Shown piece by piece: positions 46,001-54,219 of a stretch of DNA of 64,000 bases (position 1 is the first letter of the stretch; each line of letters begins with the position of its first letter). Below the pieces are notes generated by a model. It did not search any database. It saw only the letters and a program-made list of their open reading frames with translations, and was not told the origin of the DNA. A program made the translations under genes and the position numbers. Origin of the DNA: Spongilla lacustris (lineage: Eukaryota; Porifera; Demospongiae; Spongillida; Spongillidae); contig OX442415.1 of the NCBI GenBank assembly GCA_949361645.1, positions 8,773,254 through 8,837,253 of the forward strand, read 5' to 3'.

Positions 46001-46760
46001 GCCAGCTGAATGTTGATTTCCCTATACCAGGAATCCCTTCCACTATGATGCAGCTAGCCCTCTCACCATCTTGTAACAAGCCAACCTGGAAATCAAAACA
46101 TGTACATAATCCCTTCAGCCTGGGTGCAGTTCAGAGTTCATGGAACACACCTACCTGGCCAATCTCTATGGATCTCTTTAACTTTTTAACTTCTTCTACC
46201 TTGGCGTGTATCATTGCCAGTGTGCAAATCTCCTCTTTCTCCTTAGGGAAGTCTTCAATACTCTCAACTGTGGACAGGTTGATGTAACATTTGGAGACCA
46301 CAGGTGACCACTGGTCTCCACATGGCTTTCTGTTATACACACTCCTCAGGTACTCTGCATATTGCCTCACTCCCAGTGGGACATCAGTAGTGGGTGTGGC
46401 TGGAGGAGGAGCTAGATGGAGAGATCGCCAGTATTATGAAATTTGGGCTAAGATATTATGTAGAGCGCTAAGGTTATTACCTTGAGTTATTGTTATTCTC
46501 GTTTCTTCTAACTTTTCAACACGATCAGCGGTAGCATTGTTGTCCAAGTCTCTCAACACCTTCACTAGTACTCTGTAAGTAGCATCACGTGCCTTGGTCC
46601 TTTTCCATTGCAACAACATATTTTCCCGCTTCTCTCCTTCGCTACCACCTTCTCTATCGATGTCCCTGACCTTCTGATCACCGAGAAGTCTTCGGCCGAC
46701 ACGCCTCCAATCAAAGTCATATCCAGTTATTGTGTAGATGTCGTCCTCACTGCACTCCAT
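32709..46760 (-). CDS. NLR-B: Death domain - NACHT - LRR receptor, ten exons, intact
   Basis: Predicted intracellular NLR-type innate immune receptor. Exons on the minus strand, from the 5' end: 46760-46481, 46411-46155, 46085-45326, 44609-44466, 43520-42951, 42244-42077, 39312-39145, 38570-38403, 35796-35629, 32941-32709. All junctions are GT-AG. The phases run 1,0,1,1,1,1,1,1,1 and the exons add up to 2916 nt, i.e. 971 residues plus stop, with no internal stop. Domain order is Death domain (about 1-90), a linker with a short W...YINLS pre-NACHT motif, NACHT with Walker A GIPGIGKST near residue 196 and Walker B MMVLDGYDEL near 270-280, then a winged-helix-type region and about ten LRRs. In the family, NACHT ATPase activity drives oligomerisation after ligand sensing by the LRRs, and the Death domain recruits signalling partners; that role is inferred here. 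The start is the ATG opening the Death-domain exon, which is conserved in the paralogue at 9807. The alternative last exon at 27.2 kb could also be used. Confidence 0.82.
34101..35197. mobile_element. Element with inverted ends and internal inverted copies of a transposon gene
   Basis: Ends AACTTATTTTATGGGTAGGA(CGGTCATGTGACATG) and the reverse complement at 35162-35196. Inside, 34533-34650 is an inverted copy of 34958-35075. The latter encodes GYVTAIYNGAWWVAWVTG followed by EVTLSFLHP, the same module as in the gene at 63.4 kb. Sections at 34229-34290 and 34859-34935 are reverse complements of the intron-borne transposase fragment (compare 2150-2210 and 2320-2420). Confidence 0.55.
35629..35796 (-). 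CDS. NLR-B LRR cassette exon 4
   Basis: A 168-bp two-repeat LRR exon. Its variable residues are LTSLGLWGC and LTSLDLSNNKF. It is the only copy with alanine in NTALTSL (NTTLTSL in the others). Phase and splice sites match the other five copies. Confidence 0.82.
35930..36130. repeat. CCACACAGGTCTGGGGACTGGGG minisatellite (longest array)
   Basis: About six or seven copies of a roughly 31-bp unit (CACAGGTCTGGGGACTGGGG plus TAGGGACATCC). Shorter arrays of the same unit occur near 125-250, 1985-2070, 2893-3008, 4933-5020, 16700-16755, 28365-28430, 33915-34030, 35285-35350, 38695-38805, 39435-39560 and 41578-41670. Nearly all lie in NLR introns or beside the terminal LRR exons. Confidence 0.85.
36220..38240. 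other. NLR-B cassette intron, unique part
   Basis: This 2-kb stretch lies in the intron between the LRR cassettes at 38403 and 35629. Open frames at 36638-36916 (+) and 36816-37238 (-) show no known motif. A pyrimidine-rich block lies at 37,280-37,420. Nothing else identifiable. Confidence 0.5.
38403..38570 (-). CDS. NLR-B LRR cassette exon 3
   Basis: A 168-bp two-repeat LRR exon with phase-1 boundaries. Its variable residues are LTSLRLWRC and LTSLDLSENKF. The intron separating it from the previous cassette is only 574 bp. It holds the minisatellite and a CA repeat but neither the gypsy nor the transposase fragment found in the longer cassette introns. Confidence 0.82.
39145..39312 (-). CDS. 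NLR-B LRR cassette exon 2
   Basis: This exon has the same length (168 bp), phase and splice sites as the other cassettes. Its variable residues are LTSLRLRGC and LTSLDLSWNMF. It shares the ILRV start with the cassette at 5443-5610, whereas the other copies read MLRE. That suggests sequence exchange between loci. Confidence 0.82.
39678..39729 (-). mobile_element. 52-bp 3' tail of the R2-like retrotransposon (copy C)
   Basis: Exact 52/52 reverse-complement match to 13909-13960, at the same intron position as the tail in copy A. Copies A and C therefore descend from one insertion event that copy B lacks. Confidence 0.62.
39735..41450 (-). mobile_element. Ty3/gypsy-like fragment, copy C
   Basis: Third copy, in the NLR-B intron between the cassettes at 39145 and 42077. 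Minus frames 40776-40537 and 40598-40137 overlap at a frame break. They carry LLGRDVPELVKIGP and the pre-integrase segment (LQRKDPTLQPLWKVAKGECM). Integrase-core remnants lie near 39.9-40.1 kb. Confidence 0.65.
41484..41545. repeat. Interspersed repeat segment ending in the minisatellite
   Basis: A conserved segment (TCCCATGGCACCCCATGTTG, then AAGGCCACAGGGGTGGTAGG) leads into the minisatellite. It recurs near 1893, 4845, 16638, 28278 and 33831, with a fragment at 38236. This suggests one non-autonomous element family that carries the minisatellite inside it. Confidence 0.6.
41690..42035 (+). mobile_element. DDE-like transposase fragment in LRR intron (copy C)
   Basis: Third copy of the intron-borne fragment, with NHGKGVGGAVKR, AAKASLQRVCSDQITTP and a short frame ending QLQFQPGPVTA. 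It lies immediately 3' (on the plus strand) of the second minisatellite block and before the cassette at 42077. Confidence 0.5.
42077..42244 (-). CDS. NLR-B LRR cassette exon 1
   Basis: This 168-bp exon encodes exactly two 28-residue ribonuclease-inhibitor-type LRRs and has phase-1 boundaries (acceptor TTACACAG, donor CTTG|GTAAGT). Variable residues are LTSLELRIC in the first repeat and LTSLNLSENMF in the second. The constant part is CGLGPHGVSEVCNAVGMN. Confidence 0.82.
42951..43520 (-). CDS. NLR-B exon 5, FIHxTVQEF region and first LRRs
   Basis: This 570-nt exon (phase 1 in and out) begins GLLQEVPELYLE and contains SYHFIHKTVQEFMAALYVSS, the conserved motif that closes the winged-helix/NACHT-associated region of NLRs. 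It ends with LRR-like segments (LELEWCSINAECMK and IDLFGNDKLGDQGA). The differences from NLR-A in the LRR part fall on exposed strand positions (EWCSIN versus MRCSIS, FGNDK versus GYNDE). Confidence 0.82.
43757..44150. mobile_element. Fold-back MITE in NLR-B intron 4
   Basis: Orthologous insertion to 7105-7487, 394 bp, with the same terminal inverted repeats and internal inverted blocks (ATGCTGCCAATAGT / ACTATTGGCAGCAT). It differs from the other copy by small indels. Confidence 0.7.
44466..44609 (-). CDS. NLR-B exon 4, NACHT C-terminal side
   Basis: This 144-nt exon is in phase 1 at both ends, with acceptor TTCACAG and donor TTAG|GTAGGA. It encodes KPSRYPWLGDVSEETISQLL, LVLAKLAYDG and HGIGGALETLG, the helical segment that follows the NACHT core in NLRs. 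Its boundaries are identical to those in the paralogue at 7804-7947. Confidence 0.8.
45036..45281. mobile_element. MITE with AGTACGTCAAGTAAG ends in NLR-B intron 3
   Basis: Counterpart of 8209-8441 with the same inverted ends. It ends 45 bp short of the NACHT exon donor. The flanking intron also contains a local tandem duplication (about 44640-44830 and 44826-45003) that NLR-A lacks. Confidence 0.62.
45326..46085 (-). CDS. NLR-B exon 3, NACHT ATPase domain
   Basis: This 760-nt exon (phase 0 in, phase 1 out) encodes the nucleotide-binding core. Visible motifs are Walker A GIPGIGKST, Walker B VMMVLDGYDEL, a sensor-1-like VLVSTRPSANQ and the following helical region YVPLNCAIVVQVF. The last exon base is A (CCCAA|GTAAGT), where NLR-A has G. 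The reading frame is open beyond the donor, but the paralogue, the donor sequence and the phase of the next exon all support the splice. Confidence 0.85.
46155..46411 (-). CDS. NLR-B exon 2, pre-NACHT linker
   Basis: This 257-nt exon enters in phase 1 and leaves in phase 0. The acceptor CATCTAG|CT was chosen because it is shared with NLR-A; an acceptor further upstream (CTTAG|CC) would run into a TAA in this copy. It encodes a proline-rich start (APPPATPTTD) and then the WSPVVSKCYINLSTVE segment. Such W..VxSxxYINL segments are typical just before NACHT domains. The donor is CCAG|GTAGGT. Confidence 0.78.
46481..46760 (-). CDS. NLR-B exon 1, complete Death domain
   Basis: This exon of 280 nt starts with ATG at 46760 and ends at a CAAG|GTAATA donor in phase 1. 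It encodes one Death-fold module: a DFDWRRVGRRLL first helix, the hallmark MLLQWKR helix, then ATYRVLVKVLRDL and a final TADRVEKLEE helix. Death domains form homotypic complexes with adaptors or kinases, so this is the effector end of the receptor. It is 87 nt longer than the matching exon of NLR-A; 81 nt of this is the block that NLR-A has lost. Confidence 0.82.
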
Positions 46761-46875
46761 CTATGTTGGGGTCGGGCTACGTATACGCTCAAGTGTTAAA
46801 GATTAAAAGCAAGCGCTACATGTACTGAATAGACCCGTTTGACCACAAAGTAATATAAGTGTTTGGCTAACGCCA

Positions 46876-46885
46876 TGCGCATGCG
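46876..46885. promoter_or_regulatory. NRF1-like palindrome upstream of NLR-B
   Basis: TGCGCATGCG lies about 116 bp upstream of the NLR-B start, within GGCTAACGCCATGCGCATGC. The sequence between it and the ATG is poorly conserved with NLR-A although the site itself is kept, which favours function over mere shared ancestry. Confidence 0.42.
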
Positions 46886-47272
46886 TAAAAGTAATCGGGC
46901 CTCCTATATCATGCACGCTACCCTCCCCAATGACTCTTCACCATTTTTGGGTGCGTCATCTGCTGTGCACTCCACTGTCATCAGCTCCACACACTAGACA
47001 ATACAACCAGCACCATACACATTCGACCTACAGAGCAGGGACCAGCTACCTTGATTTGAGCCTACTTTATTTAGAGGTGGTGGGCCCACACCACCTCAGG
47101 GGAAAAAACCTCACTGAAGTGAGGAAAAAACCGTGTAGATACTGCTCTGCTAACACCATAAACATTCCGACATTAAGACTGATTGCTTGCACTTCTTTGT
47201 CTGCTTTAGTTCCGTATGCATCTTGTCTCCTCACCTAGACATAATAGGCCTTATACCTGCACTGAGGAAATT

Positions 47273-47305
<33 letters not shown>

Positions 47306-48707
47306 CGGGAACGTACAGCAGCAGTGCACACGTACAGACGCCTAGATTGACTACACAGCCAAAAGTTATACATTGGTACATTGGATGTTACGGTATTGTT
47401 CCAAGATGATATCATTGTTGAAAGCCATCTTGACATCAATGATTGGTACGCACCCGTTGGACAAAGTTGGTACAATGACTGTTGATTTAATAACCGTACA
47501 AACAAGATAACAACCTGTACCAGGGCATGTTACAATATTGGATCACTGCATGATGGGTAGGAAAATTAATCCTAATAACTGTCTATAGATCCATATCCGT
47601 ATATTCTTGTTTTCATATCTTGGATACGTACGTTGCCATTAAAAATTAATAAACTTAACAATTACAAAAATTGTGTCCAGTATACTCTCTTCAGTTGATT
47701 CGGGCCCATAAACACAGAGCGCGAGCGTTGGTCATTCAATGTTCCATGTCCTATCGCAACTGCCATAGAGTAACCTAACAAAGTGATACATACACGTGGT
47801 GAAAATGCACACACGCAGCTATCCAGAACGCAGAGGCCTACATGGTTTTCGACGCCAAGTGAGATGCAAGTTAGAACTTCATACGACAATGCATCTCTAG
47901 AATGGGCCAAACATATTGGTAAAAAATGGATGATCAAGATTTAAACCTTTACCTGTAACGGTGGCAAGCGGGTAGTCATAGCGAAGCCCCGCTCCGCTTC
48001 ACGAAGGCCAAAAACTTCCCGTGTATCCAATCATCATTCTGTCAACAGATGCATGTTACATGTAGTGAGTTATGAATGTGAATTAAAAAAAAAAAACACT
48101 TACCCTCAAACTTAATTTTTTAGTTCTCTGACATGCCTGCAAGATAACACCATGATTCCAATTGGTGCTCACCTCAACTAAACATACCTGTAGTTAAAAC
48201 ACCCTCTGCTGAACGTGGAACGATGAAAGGATGGGCGCAAAGGATGTGGCACTTAACATGTTTCGTGAAAGTAATATCACTTCGTTGCTTTAAAGACACC
48301 GCCATTAGAACCAGCAGACAATAGAATTGCAAAAGACGCAGCACCGATAAAAATAATACACTGTGTTCCTTATTCTATCTGTACCTTTGAGTTTAACCTA
48401 GCCTGACCAGTGAATCGGAGTGTTTACAACCTGGCGGAGTGTTTACAACCTGGCGCACACTTACTCGATTGCAAACGCAACGCGGCAAATTATTTTTAAT
48501 AACCACTATCTGGTGATTTATAAACGAATTTTTAATCAATAATGTTCCATTCTAATAGGTGGTGAGGTTTCTAGCTAGGTTACACCACATTCATACACAT
48601 TATATTAACACATACAATATACATCCAAAGAAGGTGGAGGTGTGTTTGATCTGGTCCGATGATGCCAAATGTAGGGACAAGAAATACCCTTTCAGCGTCG
48701 TAGACAA

Positions 48708-48801
48708 GGGGCGTTTCTGAGGGTATTCCATCGCTGACCTTTACCATATATAGTAAAAGCAGCGATGAGTACTAATAGCACCTAAAGAAACGCCCCTAAG
48801 A
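48708..48801. repeat. Nested inverted repeat, about 94 bp
   Basis: AAGGGGCGTTTCT and AGAAACGCCCCTA form the outer arms, CATCGCTG / CAGCGATG and TTTAC / GTAAA the inner ones. It is probably a small MITE or a structured non-coding sequence. Confidence 0.55.
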
Positions 48802-49044
48802 CGTGACATTCTAGCGAGGCTTGACTGCCTCATTTGTACCGGTTGAAGGTGTGAAGTAATAACTCCTTCCTCTAATCAGTAGCTAGACCTAGAGGAGTTC
48901 GTCGGATGAAACATGCATCACTTCAGTCTGAGTCACTAACTTACCGTTCCTCCTCTCAAGCTCAATGACAGCGACATTAAGTTACGCGACGCTGTTGTGG
49001 CCTATGGGGGGTGATCACTGCCATAATTCGACACGCGCTCGCTT

Positions 49045-49160
49045 TTCGTATTCGGGTCGCGCCATCTCGTATTCGGGTCGTGCCATCTCGTATTCGGGTC
49101 GTGCCGTCTCGTATTTGGGTGGTGCCATTTCGTATTTGGGTGGTGCCATCTCGTTACAGC
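49045..49160. repeat. 21-22-bp tandem repeat, about five copies
   Basis: Units of TCGTATTCGGGTCGTGCCATC drifting to TCGTATTTGGGTGGTGCCATT. No coding meaning is evident although one frame stays open. Confidence 0.75.
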
Positions 49161-49455
49161 TCCGTAACAGTACGTTAGGTACGAACGTTCTGTTACAGCT
49201 CCGTTACAGACATGATACTTCTTAGCCGTTTATTTGTGATTGCATAATACCATTGCCATCGTTCCGTACCAGGCTATGGTTTGGATCCAGGGAATTTGTT
49301 TTACTTAATTGTATATAATCAGCCATGCTTATGAGCGCCGGCTGTACGCTCAGCTTCCTCTCCTCTCCGTGCATTCGACAGTACGTAAGAACGGTACGTT
49401 CTGACCATAGTACATACTGACACATGCGTAGGGTACTGTCGTTAAGCTCATGCAC

Positions 49456-49900
49456 CAATGAGAACCCGAGAGTGACGTGTCCTTTGGACCTCTGCTCACT
49501 TTGCATCGATCTTCTAATTTAACAATAAGACCGGTACCATGCAGATCATGTATATAACCAGACACACCCCACCTACAATAATACTAGGCCTAGTACTCTC
49601 GTGTTCTAGTATACTTCTCTGTTATACCGGTGAAATTTTTGTGTGTCATTAAAAATTTTTTAGTTGCATGTATATGCAATGAGAACCCGAGAGTGACGTG
49701 TCCTTTGGACCTCTGCTCACTTTGCATCGATCTTCTAATTTAACAATAAGACCGGTACCATGCAGATCATGTATATAACCAGACAAACCCCACCTACAAT
49801 AATACTAGGCCTAGTACTCTCGTGTTCTAGTATACTTCTCTGTTATACCGGTGAAATTTTTGTGTGTCATTAAAAATTTTTTAGTTGCATGTATATGCAA
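49456..49900. repeat. 221-bp tandem duplication
   Basis: The unit beginning CAATGAGAACCCGAGAGTGA is repeated head to tail with a 221-bp offset. I found only one substitution (CACACCCC versus CAAACCCC), so the duplication is very recent or an assembly artefact. Confidence 0.85.
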
Positions 49901-50760
49901 GCAACTGCAAAATGAGTTCCATCACAGCAATACATCTGATGGCATCTAACAATTTTCCTGGAACTAGCCAGCAATCCTCTACAGACGTCTGATGGAACAT
50001 GTAGGTGGGGAGTATGAGGGAGGGAAATTAGCAGAGGGAGTGGTTGAGAGATGTAGGGAGGGGTCAAGAATGGTAGAGAGTGACTGGATGTACATGTACC
50101 TCTGTTCCAAACTGGAAGGTGGTACTATTAGCTGCCTGGAGTCATCTTGATGAAGTCATCAACACCACTGCCACAGTCATACTTAAGTGATGTTCTGGCA
50201 CACACTGCTGTACTTGAGGCGCATGCAGGGGGGTGGAGAGAGTTCAGCCTGCTAGCATGGAGGGAGGAGGAACATTTTGACTAGGACGTCACACCCATTC
50301 TTACATGTTCATGTGTACACAACTGTGCAGTAACATATGTACATGTAACTGCGCAATAACATGTGGTGTTAACTGAGTTGCACATATTTGTACATATACA
50401 AACACCTTGATTGCATCCTTAGCAGAGCTCTCATTAGATTTATGATGGCACTTGCCTGGTAAAATGCAGTGATATATAAATATTATACACACATGCAAAA
50501 GTGTCACTTTTGAAATAGAATATCTTTAAAAGTACCATTTCTCTTTCTTGCTATTCTTAAAAAATTCTATAACTTGGAGTTTTGCCAGGTTGTCCAAGTT
50601 TCCAATATTGCAATCTGTATTTTTTAGGTAGTTTAACCAAACTTGGTGGACATCAAAATAAAAAACTGATAAATTATTGCGATCCTACATGTAATGCTAC
50701 AATTTAGTAGAATGTCCAAATGTTTTATATAATTATAATGTAGATATCATTGATTTTCAG

Positions 50761-51227
50761 CTGGTGGTTTGTTATTCATGGAGGCATTGATGGCTATAGT
50801 CGTAGAATCATATACCTACATTGCTCCAATAACAATTTAGCAGACACAGTTCTGCAGTTATTTCTTGCATCTGTAAGAGAATTTGGGCTACCAACCGGAA
50901 TCCATGCAGACAGAGGTGGAGAAAATACAGAAGTTGTTCAACTAATGCTACAACATCCATTACATGGACCACGTAGCTTTATTACTGGTCAGAGTGTCCA
51001 CAATCAGTGTATTGAGAGGTTATGGAGAGATGTGTTTACACTGTGCACACAATCTGTTCTATACCATGGAAGAGGAGGGGCTGCTAAATTGTGAAAATGA
51101 AGTACATGTCTGTTGTCTCCATTATGTATTTTTAAGTCGTATCGATAATAGCGTACAAGTATTTAAGGAGGCATGGAATCAGCATCGTCTAAGTTCTGAA
51201 GGCAACCTTTCACCATGCCAGTTATAG
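50761..51227 (+). pseudogene. Integrase-core (DDE) protein exon with frameshift
   Basis: After a GATTTTCAG acceptor the frame reads WWFVIHGGIDGYSRRIIYLH, FGLPTGIHADRGGEN and SVHNQCIERLWRDVFTLC. The triad D (GGIDG), D (HADRG) and E (CIERLW) of an rve-type integrase fold is visible. Near 51060 the reading shifts by one frame and resumes MEEEGLLNCENEVHV, LHYVF and FKEAWNQHRLSSEGNLSPCQ, then stops. This matches a family of transposon- or retroelement-derived integrase proteins widespread in animals. The upstream exon was not found. Confidence 0.62.
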
Positions 51228-51570
51228 ATCAGTGGGGAATCCAATACAGAAAACATACCTATGGCATTTTTGATATTGGAAAAATTGTGCATACATTTTT
51301 AAATCACTTAAAACAAGACACAAGCACACAACACTGTATAAACCAGATAGCTTATAGGTGTCTGATGTTTCACACCTACCTAATAATTGTGTGTTTGTTA
51401 GCAGAACTCAGCATATGTGCAGCAATCTTATAACTTGCAGGCAATGAGACTTGACTGAAATACTTCATATAGGCTACCTGACTTGCTGTGAAGTCCTTTC
51501 TACTGTCCCGCATCAGCATGTAGCATGGCCTTGATTGATGAATGTAGAATTTTATTTGAATGTACGCTCT

Positions 51571-51671
51571 AAAGTCATATAGTTTCGGCGGCATGCAGCT
51601 GCAGAGCTCTGAAGCTGCATGCCGAAACTATATGACTTTACTGTATGGTGTTGCTATCAACACCATACAGT
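51571..51671. repeat. Two adjacent hairpin-forming palindromes
   Basis: TAAAGTCATATAGTTTCGGC (left arm) pairs with GCCGAAACTATATGACTTTA around 51571-51638, apart from 3 extra bases in the left arm. It is followed directly by ACTGTATGGTGTTG / CAACACCATACAGT with a 4-nt loop (about 51640-51671). Both lie in the intron of the integrase-like gene. Confidence 0.7.
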
Positions 51672-51826
51672 TAATATATTGTATGCCTAATAGCTGGTTA
51701 CTAAGACTTGCCCGCACAATAATATGCTTACCCCAGCTATACTGTATACAGATATGACTTGAAGGGAAATAAATTTGGTACATATACTTACACACATGAT
51801 TATGTGAATTATATATTGTTTTGCAG

Positions 51827-52048
51827 GAGGATTTGAATACTTATGGTATCAATTGGAATGGTCCACTTGCTGTTTCCAGAAACGATGATGATTATGAAGT
51901 CACAGTACCTTATATTCAATCTATAGCTCCTTTACCAGATGGTGTATTATATGACTTGCAGGAAACTGTTCATCCACTTGACCACAGTTGTAACCATCGA
52001 ATTGACTTGTACATGACAGCTTTGCAATTTGTTAGTAGTAGATTGTAA
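51827..52048 (+). pseudogene. C-terminal exon of the integrase-core protein, copy 1
   Basis: The exon after TTTTGCAG encodes EDLNTYGINWNGPLAVSRND, VPYIQSIAPLPDGVLYDLQ and HRIDLYMTALQFVSS. The Y.ID/W.GP start and L.....V.PL...  DLY...+.F pattern is the usual C-terminus of this integrase family. Confidence 0.5.
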
Positions 52049-52380
52049 GTGAATGTTGAAATGTGCAATTTGTTACTAGTAGATTGTGGAGAAAAAAAAT
52101 GCATGTGCATGAATGAAACCTTTTTTTTTTCACCGTATTATTTCTTGCATGAAATATTGTCACGTAAAAGTTCATGGTTGTGGAGATACTATCGATAAAC
52201 ACTGCCTTTTTTTCTTTCCTTTTTTTTTTTTCATGGGAGGGGGCCTGGGTGTTGTACATCATGTGTATAGGGGCAAAAAATTATAAAATAGATATCTTAC
52301 ATCCCGTGTTACATGCGTATAATTACTTTGCATCGTATACGTGTGCATAATGTATTATCTTATACATGTATACATTGCAG

Positions 52381-52578
52381 GAGGATTTGAATATGTATAT
52401 GGAATGGGTCCACTTTCTGTTTCCAAACAATAAAATGATTATTATGACTCGGTTCGACACAGTACCTTCCATAGCAGATGGTGTACAGCACGACTTACGT
52501 TCATCAGTCCTCTTGACAACCATGCATAGCATTGCATTTGTCAGCTTTGCAGTGATAAATTTGTTGACAGATAAGTGA
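52381..52578 (+). pseudogene. Duplicated C-terminal exon, decayed copy 2
   Basis: Preceded by the same ATTGCAG acceptor and GAGGATTTGAATA start as 51827, then diverging with indels (EDLNMYMEWVHF, VPSIADGVQHDLRSSV). It is a tandem duplicate of the last exon about 555 bp downstream. Confidence 0.45.
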
Positions 52579-53535
52579 ACCGGTGATTAAATATTAATGT
52601 CAGCTTTGCAAACTGTTACTAGACAATTGTGCCGGGTGAAAAAACAAGTGAATACATTGTATAATTGGGGGTGATTATGAAAAGGCCTCACAATGACACC
52701 ATTAAGATACAATGGAAATGCACACATAAATTGAACACACAATCTTAGCAATAAGTAAACTACACGTCTAGAAACAATGCACATGACAAAGAGAAACGGA
52801 CAATGGCTCGAGATCATGTTGGCATAATTATAACTGAGCAGGATCTATGCATGGACCCGGCAGCTCAATTGAGAAGAATCAATTCTACATTTTTATTGTT
52901 GATGGATCTTTTTGCATGGAATTGTTCCCAACTGATAACATATACAAGTAAGTACAAAAGCATTCTTTAGAAAGTTGGTGTTTTCAAAATTATCCTATAT
53001 GTAGCTTATGATAAACTACAACTTGCTAAATATAGGGCTTTATTATTGTTAGACCCTTGTTTCACAGTCTTTTATACTCCATCCTATAGCAGCTTGAAGT
53101 GCAGTAAATCTAGCAGCTAGAAGTGCATGCTTGACATCTCAAGTTAGTACTCTATAGAAGTACCTCCATGCTTGCTAAAGGTTTTTTTAAATGAATTGAG
53201 ACTCATCCCTACCAGTCGGGTCAAATGTGATGCCCATGAGATCAGTATAGCTATGACATTACAAATTATTATTATTATTTTTTGGGGGGGGATAGTATCT
53301 AAAATGAATTATTTTTATTTAATTGCACCAAAATTTTTGGTCCAGGACGATCATTATAAGACCAAAAACATGGTGACAAGTTTTTTTTTTTTCATAATTA
53401 TTCCTCATTCACAAAGAAATCCGGCTCAATTTTTATATTGTTCCATCCTGAAATCCCTGAAATGTAGGCTCGATACACCTCTTTTATGTACACATGCTTT
53501 GACATATAGTGCTGTCACGGAGGAAAGTGTCCGTC

Positions 53536-53650
53536 GGAGTAAATTGTCCTAACCGGACATTTTACTCCGGAGTAAATTGTCCTAACCGGACGTTTTACTC
53601 CGGAGTAAATTGTCCTAACCGGACATTTTACTCTAGAGTAAATTGTCCCC
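53536..53650. repeat. 33-bp self-complementary tandem repeat
   Basis: Three and a half units of GGAGTAAATTGTCCTAACCG + GACATTTTACTCC. Each unit is itself an imperfect palindrome (GGAGTAAA / TTTACTCC outside, TTGTCC / GGACA inside). A related GGGTAAATTGTCC word occurs at 54915. The array lies about 170 bp upstream of the small gene at 53821. Confidence 0.75.
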
Positions 53651-53820
53651 CAACGGAGTAAGTGGTCCGACATTGTGCCGTAAATTTTGATTTCAAACTA
53701 TACATAGTCCGCAGCCAGGTGGTGTAAGTTTTGAATCACTACACCGATAAAGGCGATAAGGATTAAGGAGCGTAGCTGGCTTTTCAGATATTGCATGTGA
53801 CTTATACTACAGCTGCTTAA

Positions 53821-54216
53821 ATGGATGAGAGGACAGATGCATATGACAACGAGGAACGAGAGTTTTCTGATGTCCACACTCCACAGGTACCCTGCGCCGC
53901 TATAATGAAAAGAGAATCCTTCCCTCGAAGAAAAGCAAACAGGTATAGATCGTCCACTTGTTAATACACTCGCTTACGTCAGTGTTCAGTAGCACGAGTT
54001 ACAACTGAGCAATATTTAAATGCATGCATGCATGCTTAGTGAAGTAGACTACTACATAATTGTGTTTAATACTACAGAGTCAGAGTGGAAGTTTTTAAAA
54101 AGCAGTACAAGACATGCAAAGAAAGGCATGTGGGTGGAAGTGATACTGATTCAGCAAACACCAGAGGAAGCAAATCATGGAGTCCTGCCACAGTGATCAT
54201 ACTGCTGGTAACCTAG
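53821..54216 (+). CDS. Small two-exon gene of unknown function
   Basis: Exon 1 (53821-53942) starts MDERTDAYDNEEREFSDVHT and ends at AACAG|GTATAG. Exon 2 starts after CTACAG at 54078 and reads VRVEVFKKQYKTCKERHVGG and then KSWSPATVIILL before a GTAACC that could be a further donor or read into TAG at 54214. The acidic start, basic middle and KSWSP...ILL end (as at the beginning of Myb/SANT-like domains) suggest a DNA-binding protein, but this is weak. Confidence 0.35.
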
Positions 54217-54219
54217 CTT

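Larger units (their letters stand above)
46890..49455. other. Spacer upstream of NLR-B
   Basis: Contains a poly-G run (47275-47305), a 19-bp tandem duplication near 48420 (AGTGTTTACAACCTGGCG), the nested hairpin at 48708 and the 22-bp repeats at 49045. No gene was recognised. Confidence 0.55.

Noticed and set aside
46434..46472. Upstream acceptor CTTAG|CCC for exon 2 of NLR-B
   Set aside because: It would read into TAA after four codons; the CATCTAG acceptor keeps both paralogues open.
49870..50067. Minus frame with YCCDGTHFAVA, reminiscent of a Harbinger-type D-GTH motif
   Set aside because: No neighbouring conserved motif; partly formed by the 221-bp duplication. Too weak to call.
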